Part shown: positions 1-5,148 of the stretch, piece by piece
Layout of the letters: each line of letters begins with the position of its first letter
Numbering within the stretch: position 1 is the stretch's first letter
Origin: Thermoplasmata archaeon
GTDB taxonomy: Archaea > Thermoplasmatota > Thermoplasmata > Lutacidiplasmatales > UBA184
Reading direction: 5' to 3'
Length of the DNA stretch: 6,273 bases
Assembly (NCBI GenBank): GCA_030039525.1
Contig: JASHVI010000137.1
Span: forward strand, 1-6,273
Made by a program: the position numbers and the translations under genes
The notes under the pieces: model-generated
What the model was told of the DNA's origin: nothing
The model's database searches: none
The model's input: only the letters and a program-made list of their open reading frames with translations

Positions 1-873
1 CTCCGTCGTCGCGTAGGTGGGTAGCACCCGGATGCCCTGCAGATACAGTGCCTGCAGGTCGACCTCGAGCCGGCTCCCAGGCTCCGGGAGGCCGAAGAGA
101 TTGAGCGTGCCTCCGCGACGGACGAGGCGCGCGGCGAGCGCGACCGCTCCGGGGGCGCCCACGGCCGCGACCGCCAAGTCCACCCCGTCGGTCCCGGATC
201 CCTGACGGAGCGCCCGCTCGGCCGCCTCCCCCTCCCGTGGGTCGACGGTCGCCTCCACCCCGAAGGAGGAGGCGGCGAGGCGTCGGTGCTGAGAGAGGTC
301 GGCGCCCCCGATCCAGCGGCTTCCGAGCGACCGCGCGATCGCGGCGTAGAGGAGGCCGACCGGGCCGAGCCCGATCACGGCCACCGAGTCGACGCCGTGG
401 AAGCCGACCCTCCGGAGAGCGGTCAGGGCGCAGGCGGCCGGCTCGAGCAGGGCCCCTTCCTCCCAGGAGAGCCCGGGGTCCAGCTTCAGCACCGCGCCGC
501 GTCGGACGTTCTCCTCGGGGACCCGGAACGACTCCGCGAAGCCGCCGGGGTCCAGGTTGGTCCGACCGAAGGTCGGGCAGAAGGTGAAGTCCCCCCGCTG
601 ACAGACCTCGCAGGCGTAGCACGGCACGTGGTGGTGAGCGAAGACCCGGTCCCCCTCGGCGAGGTCGGAAACTCCGGGACCGACCGCGCCGACGACTCCG
701 ACCGGCTCGTGGCCGAGGATCCCCTTGGACTGGTAGTGGCCCCGAAGCTTCTCGAGGTCGGTCCCGCAGATCCCGCAGGCGGCGAGCCGGACGACCACCT
801 CCCCGGGCCCGGGGCGCGGCTCGGGCCGGTCCTCGAGTGCGACGCCGGCGGGGGTGAGGACCCCGACCTTCAT
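1..873 (-). CDS. Zinc-dependent medium-chain alcohol dehydrogenase, 3' end cut by window edge
   Basis: An NAD(P)-dependent oxidoreductase of the medium-chain (GroES-like) zinc alcohol dehydrogenase family; 291 codons are visible and the C-terminus lies beyond base 1. Residues 1-130 form the GroES-like catalytic domain. Catalytic zinc ligands are visible as C36 (in CGICGTD), H55-E56 (GHE) and E144 (EPAAC). The structural zinc lobe is complete: C85, C88, C91 and C99. A Rossmann fold follows, with GLGPVG at 168-173 and an acidic D192 after the second strand, which by family rules favours NAD+ over NADP+. The EPAAC form of the fourth ligand resembles the threonine/sorbitol dehydrogenase branch. 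The substrate is not determinable; threonine, a polyol, a sugar or an amino alcohol are all possible. The ATG overlaps the stop of the upstream aminotransferase gene, so the two are probably one transcript and metabolically linked. Confidence 0.93.
   Translation of the reverse strand, partial: MKVGVLTPAGVALEDRPEPRPGPGEVVVRLAACGICGTDLEKLRGHYQSKGILGHEPVGVVGAVGPGVSDLAEGDRVFAHHHVPCYACEVCQRGDFTFCPTFGRTNLDPGGFAESFRVPEENVRRGAVLKLDPGLSWEEGALLEPAACALTALRRVGFHGVDSVAVIGLGPVGLLYAAIARSLGSRWIGGADLSQHRRLAASSFGVEATVDPREGEAAERALRQGSGTDGVDLAVAAVGAPGAVALAARLVRRGGTLNLFGLPEPGSRLEVDLQALYLQGIRVLPTYATTE
870..873 (-). promoter_or_regulatory. ATGA stop/start overlap
   Basis: On the minus strand the four bases read ATGA: the ATG starts the dehydrogenase and the TGA ends the aminotransferase. 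No clear Shine-Dalgarno sequence precedes the dehydrogenase start. Reinitiation by the terminating ribosome is therefore the likely way it is translated, which would tie the two products to each other. The overlap is seen directly; the coupling is inferred. Confidence 0.75.
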
Positions 874-2258
874 TGGCCCCGGCGGGCCGCCCCGATCGCG
901 GCGTCGAGGATCTCGACGCCCTCGTCGATCTCCTCCGCCTTGACGACGAGCGGGGGGATGTAGCGGATCGAGGACTTGCCGCAGGGGAGCAGGACGAGGC
1001 CCCGACGGTGGGCCTCCTCCAGGATGCGATCGCGCAGCGCCACGGCCGGGGTCTTGTCGGAGCGGCTGGTCACGAATTCCGTCGCGACCATCAGGCCCAG
1101 GCCCCGGACGTCGCCGATCACTTCGTGCTTGACCTGGAGTTCTTCGAGCCGGCGCTTCAGGAGCGCGCCCTGGACGGTCGCGTTCTTGAGGAGATCCTCG
1201 CGGCGGATGACGTCGAGCGTCGCGAGCGCCCCCGCGACTGCGACGACGTTGCCGCCGAAGGTGTTCGAGTGCGAGCCCTGCTTCGGATAGTCGAGCTCGC
1301 TCCGGAAGACGGTCGCGCCGATGGGGAGCCCGCTGCCGAGCGCCTTGGCGCTGGTGAGGATATCCGGCTCCACTCCGTGGTGCTCGATCGCGAACCACTT
1401 CCCGGTCCGGCCGATCCCGGCTTGGACCTCGTCGTCGATGAAGAGGATCCCGTGCTCCTTCACGATCTTGAGGATCTCCTGGTGCCAGCCCTTGGGCGGC
1501 ACGATGTACCCGCCCTCGCCGAGCACCGGCTCGGCGATGAACGCCGCGACGTCGTCCGGCGGGATCGAGGTCTCGAAGTAGAGCTCCTTCAGCACCTTCG
1601 CGCAGTAGAGGTCGCAGCTCGGGTACTCGAGCTTGTACGGGCACCGGAAGCAGTTCGGGGCCGGGATGTGGTGTCCGCCTCCCGCGTACGCCTGGTACCG
1701 GGCCCGCTGCACCGGCTTCGAGGACGTCACGGTGAGAGCCCCAGTGCTCCGTCCGTGGAAAGCCCCCAGGAGCCCGATGGTGATGGGGCGCTGGCGTTGG
1801 AAGCGGGCGATCTTGAGCGCGGCCTCGACGGTCTCCGTTCCGCTGTTGGAGAAGAAGACCTTCTTCTCGAAGGACCCGGGAGTGATCTCGGTCAGCTCGC
1901 GCGCGAGCCGGGTCTGGTTCTCGTAGTAGAAGTCGGTCCCGGCGAAGTGCATGAGGCGGCCCGTCTGCTCCCGGATCGCCCGCACGACGTCCGGGTGGCA
2001 GTGGCCGGTGTTGACGACTCCGACGCCGCTCGTGAAATCGAGGAGCCGGTTCCCGTCGACGTCGCGCACCCAGACGCCGCTCGCGGACTCGGCGGCGACC
2101 GGCGCCGCCTTGGTGCTGGTCATCAGGTAGCGTCGGTCCGCGGCGACGATCTCGCGCGCCTTGGGTCCCGGGATCGGGGTGACGATGCGGACTCCGCGGA
2201 CGGCGGCCTCCGGGGTCGACTCGGCGGGGTCCATCGGGGGGCGCGCGCTCTGGCTCAT
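870..2258 (-). CDS. Class III PLP-dependent aminotransferase (4-aminobutyrate aminotransferase-like, possible amino acid racemase)
   Basis: A cytosolic fold-type I PLP enzyme of 462 residues, full length for the class III (GABA/ornithine) aminotransferases. Visible motifs in order: the family N-terminal segment TPIPGPKAREIV (27-38), NTGHCHP (83-89), the PLP phosphate loop SNSGTE (137-142), FHGRS (167-171), the cofactor-binding DDEVQAGIGRTG (275-286, D276 expected to contact the pyridine nitrogen), the Schiff-base lysine K305 in SAKALGSGLP, and NTFGGN (332-337). A Cys cluster C203, C206, C215 and C219 lies in the large domain. The archaeal branch this resembles includes both transaminases and, in Thermococcales, amino acid racemases, so the exact reaction is open. 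I chose the ATG at 2258. The ATG at 2234 is an alternative, but M46 would remove the conserved PGPKA region. It overlaps the downstream dehydrogenase by 4 bp and reads away from the zinc-finger gene. Confidence 0.95.
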   Translation of the reverse strand: MSQSARPPMDPAESTPEAAVRGVRIVTPIPGPKAREIVAADRRYLMTSTKAAPVAAESASGVWVRDVDGNRLLDFTSGVGVVNTGHCHPDVVRAIREQTGRLMHFAGTDFYYENQTRLARELTEITPGSFEKKVFFSNSGTETVEAALKIARFQRQRPITIGLLGAFHGRSTGALTVTSSKPVQRARYQAYAGGGHHIPAPNCFRCPYKLEYPSCDLYCAKVLKELYFETSIPPDDVAAFIAEPVLGEGGYIVPPKGWHQEILKIVKEHGILFIDDEVQAGIGRTGKWFAIEHHGVEPDILTSAKALGSGLPIGATVFRSELDYPKQGSHSNTFGGNVVAVAGALATLDVIRREDLLKNATVQGALLKRRLEELQVKHEVIGDVRGLGLMVATEFVTSRSDKTPAVALRDRILEEAHRRGLVLLPCGKSSIRYIPPLVVKAEEIDEGVEILDAAIGAARRGQ

Positions 2259-2289
2259 GGCCTTCGAGCGCTGGCACCGGCCCCGGGCC

Positions 2290-2301
2290 CTTTAGGCTTC
2301 G
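2290..2301 (-). promoter_or_regulatory. Possible archaeal BRE/TATA promoter for the aminotransferase operon
   Basis: Read on the minus strand this is CGAAGCCTAAAG: a BRE-like CGAAG followed directly by an AT-rich CTAAAG in otherwise very GC-rich sequence. The AT core lies about 34 bases before the ATG at 2258. With the usual TATA-to-start distance of about 25 bases, transcription would begin some 8-10 bases before the ATG, giving a nearly leaderless mRNA. The core is a poor match to a strong TATA box, so this is tentative. Confidence 0.3.
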
Positions 2302-2473
2302 TGCGACGAGGGATTCGAAAGCGCCCTACGTTCGGCGGAACGGCACGCGAATCCCGGAGTGTGCGGGCACTCGGCCGACCGGCGACGGGCGTGAGCCGGC
2401 GGATCTCCGGCCGATCGCGGGAAGTCAAGAATGGCGCCGGTCGTACGGAATTCCCCCCTTCGGTTTCAGCCAC

Positions 2474-2511
2474 GGCGCGGCGCTGGAATGGGCGCCGGAC
2501 GCCGCGCCCAT
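2474..2511. repeat. Two overlapping, mutually exclusive inverted repeats
   Basis: The first repeat has perfect 9-bp arms, GGCGCGGCG at 2474-2482 and CGCCGCGCC at 2500-2508. The second has perfect 8-bp arms, ATGGGCGC at 2488-2495 and GCGCCCAT at 2504-2511, with an 8-base loop. The right arms share bases, so only one of the two can fold at a time. They lie in the spacer between the divergent aminotransferase and zinc-finger genes, ending about 20 bases before the ATG at 2533. They could be an operator or alternative RNA folds, or a by-product of high GC. If the small gene started at 2431 they would be inside its coding sequence. Confidence 0.4.
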
Positions 2512-2532
2512 CCGTTGGAACTGTGCGGTTCG

Positions 2533-2979
2533 ATGCATCCTTCTAAACCGCCCTCTGTAGCGGCACTCGATTCCGTGGCGGAGAAGGAGACCCGATCCGG
2601 CCTGGCGGAGCAGTTCCGTTGGGAGATCGCCTCGCAAGGTTGGCCCGTGTGGTGCTCGGGCTGCCGAGGCGAGATTGAACCGGAAGCTCTCTCGATCCAC
2701 GTGATCACCTGCCGTCCGCGCAGCCGGAACACGCTCCGTGGCCGCTTCTTCGATAGCGTGGCGTGTCTCGAGAGCTTCATTTCGCAGGACGCGCTCCTCG
2801 GGCCCAATCTCGAGCTCCGGGCCTGGATCCGATCGCAGGCCTCCGCCATGCACGCGGGAGTGTCGGCCTCAAGACGCCCGCTGCTGGAGCCGCCGGCGTC
2901 GCCACCGATGATATTCGAAGGCGAGAGGGTACGGCGAGTTCCCGCTCGCAGGGGCGGAGCCGCCGTCGCATCGAGCTGA
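2533..2979 (+). CDS. Small putative zinc-binding protein (C2HC / degenerate TRASH-like signature), function unknown
   Basis: A 148-residue protein that I do not recognise as a named family. Its core, residues 40-100, looks like a real folded domain: C41-x2-C44, then H56-x3-C60, then FFDSVACLESF at 72-82 with C78. The spacing C-x2-C-x11-H-x3-C suggests one zinc site. The later F-D-S-x2-C-x3-F resembles the F-C-S-x2-C-x3-F end of TRASH/MYM treble-clef domains, with Asp in place of the first Cys. A helix-like stretch follows (about 91-103). The last 45 residues are Arg/Pro/Ala-rich and look disordered. The start is uncertain: ATG at 2533, GTG at 2575 (a TATA-like TTCTAAA at 2541-2547 would make that start almost leaderless), or ATG at 2431. 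Such small zinc proteins are often DNA-binding or metal-sensing regulators, but nothing here proves that role. Confidence 0.5.
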   Translation: MHPSKPPSVAALDSVAEKETRSGLAEQFRWEIASQGWPVWCSGCRGEIEPEALSIHVITCRPRSRNTLRGRFFDSVACLESFISQDALLGPNLELRAWIRSQASAMHAGVSASRRPLLEPPASPPMIFEGERVRRVPARRGGAAVASS

Positions 2980-3125
2980 GGTTACGTCGCGGGACTCGAA
3001 CAGCCGGACACCCCCCGGCCCGGGTACGCCTCTAGGAGACCTTCGTCCCACGGCCGAGTCAGGAAATCTCTGCCATCCGGGGGTCTAGCGGGTCAAAATC
3101 GGCGTGTTCTCGACGGAAACAGCCC

Positions 3126-3199
3126 GCGCAGTTTCATCGTAGACCGCGTGGGTAAACATGCGCTGAACTGCCGTCATCCTCCTAGTAAAAGCGCAGTTC
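3126..3199. repeat. Three GCAGTT half-sites upstream of the pilin-PstS gene
   Basis: GCGCAGTT occurs at 3126-3133 and again at 3191-3198 in the same orientation. An inverted copy, GAACTGC at 3165-3171, pairs with GCAGTTC at 3193-3199 as a perfect 7-bp inverted repeat with a 21-bp spacer. The inverted pair brackets a TATA-like AGTAAAAG at 3184-3191. This arrangement would suit a dimeric regulator controlling the binding-protein gene, perhaps in response to phosphate. The repeats are seen directly; the operator role is inferred. Confidence 0.35.
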
Positions 3200-3208
3200 G
3201 GTTCATTC

Positions 3209-3216
3209 TTCTATAG
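3209..3216 (+). promoter_or_regulatory. TATA-like box TTCTATAG
   Basis: This is the most TATA-like octamer in the spacer, about 85 bases before the ATG at 3298. It would predict a transcript start near 3240 and a leader of about 55-60 bases. The alternative box AGTAAAAG at 3184-3191 would start transcription near 3215. Neither is preceded by a good BRE, so the choice is open. Confidence 0.3.
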
Positions 3217-3277
3217 CCCACCATCTGGCTCCTCCCGCCCGAAACTAGGACCCCAAACGAGGGGTGCGAAAGGGGCG

Positions 3278-3295
3278 AAGGAGAGAGAAAGGAAG
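3278..3295 (+). promoter_or_regulatory. Purine-rich ribosome binding region
   Basis: AAGGAG at 3278-3283 ends 14 bases before the ATG, and a second AGGAAG-type stretch at 3290-3295 lies very close to it. Together they support the start at 3298 over the in-frame ATG at 3322, which has no purine-rich element at a useful distance. Confidence 0.45.
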
Positions 3296-3297
3296 CG

Positions 3298-4692
3298 ATG
3301 AGAGCGAACAGTGTCGAACGAATGACCCGGCGGCGCCGGGCCCTCCAGATCCGGAAGGGCAAGGCCGTGTCGCCCGTGGTGGCCACGCTGATCTTGATCT
3401 TGATCGCGGTCGCTGCGGCGGCGGCTCTGTACCTCTGGCTCGTGGCGTGGCAGGGCGGGGTCACGAAGAACGTCGGCAACCCGAGCGCGCAGTCCACGGT
3501 GACGATCGGCGGTAGCACCTCGGCCTATCCGTTTGACCAGGTCGCCATCGACCAGTTCGAGGCGAACAACTCGGACATCATCGTGAGCAACAACGAAGGC
3601 GGCACTACCGCCGGCATGGCCGCGGTCTGCGGTGGCACGGTGGACATCGGAACCGCGTCGACGCTCGAGACCGTGTCGGCTCTCGAGGCCGCGGACAACT
3701 GCCCCTCGACGACGGTCATCAGCACCGTCGCCTACGATGCGGTCGACATCACGGTCGCCGCCTCGAACCCGCACGGGCTCAACTCGATCAGCTGGGACAC
3801 GGTGACGGCCATCTACGACGGGGCCTCGAGCACGACCCCGACGCTCCTGAACCCGTCGATCGACTTCCAGTCGATCGCGACGGCCCCGATCAACGTGGCT
3901 CCGTGGAGCACCCACGCTGCGCTCGCCTGGGATCAGATCCCGGCCTGCGTCATCGGCGCAGCGGCTTGCGGCGGGACGGGTAACCCCACGGAGGCCTTGT
4001 CGACCTCAATCGGCGCGGGAGTCGCGTGTACTACGGGAGTGGACATCTGCGACAACGCGGGAGCTTCTCCGTGCGGCTTCACCGTATGCGCGGGCCCCTT
4101 CACGGGGACCACCGGAGCGGCGGCCATCGTCCCAGTGGAGCGCTCGGACGCCGCCGGAACCACCCAGACCTTCGAGGCGCGGATCCTTGGGGCGACGAGC
4201 GCTTCGGCGTTCGCGACCACCGCCTCGGGACTGGGCTTCTCCGGCTGCGGTTCGAACAACCTCCTGTCGGACTGCCAGATCAGCGAGTCGACCCAGGAGC
4301 GGGGCGACCCGGCGGTCATCAGCACCGTCGCGGGCGCCACCAACGACATCGGGTACGCGTCCGACGGCCTGATCCGCACGGCGGGCTCCGGTGTCATCTA
4401 CATCCCGTTCGCGGGCGTGGGCCAGGGGGCCCTGACGGGCAACGGTCTGTCGTACGGCGGAGTCGTTCCCTCCCTGGGCTCCACGGGCACCATCGCCTAC
4501 GGGGTCGACCTCTTCTCCGGCACGACGATCCCCACGAACGACAACCCCTACACGGGCGTCCGCCCGTTCCAGTGGGTCACGACCAGCACGCCGACCGGCG
4601 AGGTGGAGCGCCTGATCCAGTTCGTCCTGGATCCGGCGAACAACCAGAACATCGCGACGGAAACGAACGAGGTCAGCATCTACTCGGTCTGA
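3298..4692 (+). CDS. Pilin-signal-anchored PstS-type solute-binding protein with Cys-rich insertion
   Basis: A 464-residue cell-surface protein with two parts. Residues 1-52 are an archaeal type IV prepilin (class III) N-terminus: a basic leader with RRRR at 11-14, then K22-A23-V24-S25-P26 and a hydrophobic helix to about W51. Prepilin peptidase cleavage after A23 (or G21) is predicted. Residues 68-464 are a phosphate-type periplasmic-binding fold of the shorter PstS subtype: GGSTSAYPF (71-79), DIGTAS (116-121), the phosphate loop R282-S-D-A-A-G-T288, DIGYASDG (350-357) and a C-terminal helix region VERLIQFVLDP (436-446). The D-A-A-G-T loop has Ala where Ser is usual. Between Y173-D-G and R282 are 106 residues; the paralogue at 5149 has 28 there, so about 78 are inserted, with six of the protein's ten Cys (217, 224, 244, 251, 259, 264). 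The ligand is probably phosphate or a related oxyanion, but the altered loop and insertion leave doubt. Confidence 0.9.
   Translation: MRANSVERMTRRRRALQIRKGKAVSPVVATLILILIAVAAAAALYLWLVAWQGGVTKNVGNPSAQSTVTIGGSTSAYPFDQVAIDQFEANNSDIIVSNNEGGTTAGMAAVCGGTVDIGTASTLETVSALEAADNCPSTTVISTVAYDAVDITVAASNPHGLNSISWDTVTAIYDGASSTTPTLLNPSIDFQSIATAPINVAPWSTHAALAWDQIPACVIGAAACGGTGNPTEALSTSIGAGVACTTGVDICDNAGASPCGFTVCAGPFTGTTGAAAIVPVERSDAAGTTQTFEARILGATSASAFATTASGLGFSGCGSNNLLSDCQISESTQERGDPAVISTVAGATNDIGYASDGLIRTAGSGVIYIPFAGVGQGALTGNGLSYGGVVPSLGSTGTIAYGVDLFSGTTIPTNDNPYTGVRPFQWVTTSTPTGEVERLIQFVLDPANNQNIATETNEVSIYSV
3713..3731 (+). repeat. First copy of a 19-bp in-frame direct repeat
   Basis: CGGTCATCAGCACCGTCGC occurs here and again at 4313-4331, exactly 600 bases apart and in the same reading frame. 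Both copies encode V-I-S-T-V-A (residues 140-145 and 340-345), at the entry to a strand in each half of the binding protein. It may be chance, codon preference or a small gene-conversion trace. Confidence 0.6.
4313..4331 (+). repeat. Second copy of the 19-bp in-frame direct repeat
   Basis: Identical to 3713-3731 over 19 bases; the flanks diverge at once on both sides. It lies just before the DIGYASDG motif of the pilin-PstS protein. Confidence 0.6.
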
Positions 4693-5148
4693 ACTCGGAC
4701 CTAATTGGTGGCCAACCCCTTTCCGGACCCCCGGGGCCGAGCCCCGGGGGCTCCCTCCTCCACGAGACGACCCGGGAGCGGCCGGCTCCGAATGCTTCGG
4801 CTGGGAGAACTACCGATTAGGTACGGCGGCCGATCTCCAGCTCGGCGTCCCGAGACATCCTACCCAGCAGAACTTCGCGTTCCCCCCATGGAAGGCTGGG
4901 TTGAACCAAACGCTCCACTCGACCTCCTTTGATCGCACAGGTCCTTGTCGAACGGCGGGCGGTCGGGGCCTTCAGGGACGGCGTCGGAGGGGCCCTCGGC
5001 CACCGTCTCGCGGCCTACCTCACGGCGGGCCAGCCTTCGGCAACTACCAGCGCGGCGTCTGCCCCCGCGCCGACTCCGCGACGGCGGTCGGCCGGGCCGG
5101 GCGGAGAATCCTCCGTCGTCTTGGCCGCTATGGGCTCGAGTTTCGGCC
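4693..5148. other. 456-bp convergent intergenic region
   Basis: This separates the 3' ends of the two PstS-type genes. Apart from the hairpin at 4728-4750 and a small CCGAA-TGC-TTCGG stem near 4787, I see no RNA gene. The short open frames here are Arg/Pro/Gly-rich and show no motif, so I do not call them genes. No T-run or strong hairpin directly follows the minus-strand gene. Confidence 0.6.
4728..4750 (+). terminator. Perfect 10-bp GC hairpin after the pilin-PstS gene
   Basis: CCCCCGGGGC at 4728-4737 and GCCCCGGGGG at 4741-4750 form a perfect stem around a CGA loop, starting 35 bases after the stop codon. It is followed by the pyrimidine run CTCCCTCCTCC rather than a T-run. It is very stable and well placed to end or protect the mRNA. 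Archaeal termination usually relies on T-rich tracts, so 3'-end stabilisation is as likely as termination. Confidence 0.55.

Larger units (their letters stand above)
2980..3297. other. 318-bp spacer, presumed regulatory region of the pilin-PstS gene
   Basis: No convincing gene was found on either strand. The left half (2980-3080) is GC-rich, with no T-run terminator after the zinc-finger gene. The right half (3085-3297) is more AT-rich than its surroundings and carries the candidate half-sites, TATA-like boxes and ribosome binding sequences listed separately. The change in composition fits a promoter and 5' leader for the gene at 3298. Confidence 0.6.

Noticed and set aside
2255..2473. A 72-codon minus-strand frame ending in an ATGA overlap with the aminotransferase start
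   Set aside because: It is Arg/Pro-rich without motifs, covers the presumed promoter region, and the overlap can arise from any MSQ-type start beginning ATGAG.
873..2546. A 557-codon open frame on the plus strand opposite the aminotransferase
   Set aside because: It is antisense to a gene with full catalytic motifs, is rich in Arg/Asp/Gly/Leu with no recognisable domain, and is expected in GC-rich DNA where antisense frames lack stops.
2425..2853. Two minus-strand frames (142 and 127 codons) opposite the small zinc-protein gene
   Set aside because: Neither shows motif spacing or a domain, whereas the plus frame has an ordered Cys/His pattern. The evidence for the plus frame is itself moderate, so this is a judgement.
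2980..3060. Possible minus-strand tRNA suggested by TGTTCGAGTCCCGCG
   Set aside because: The T-loop-like TTCGAGTC is present, but the flanking T-stem does not pair (GGCTG against CCCGC), no D-arm is visible and the acceptor ends do not match.
3211..3915. A 234-codon minus-strand frame opposite the pilin-PstS gene
   Set aside because: Composition is dominated by Arg/Asp/Val/Gly with no motif, and the opposite strand encodes a clear signal and binding domain.
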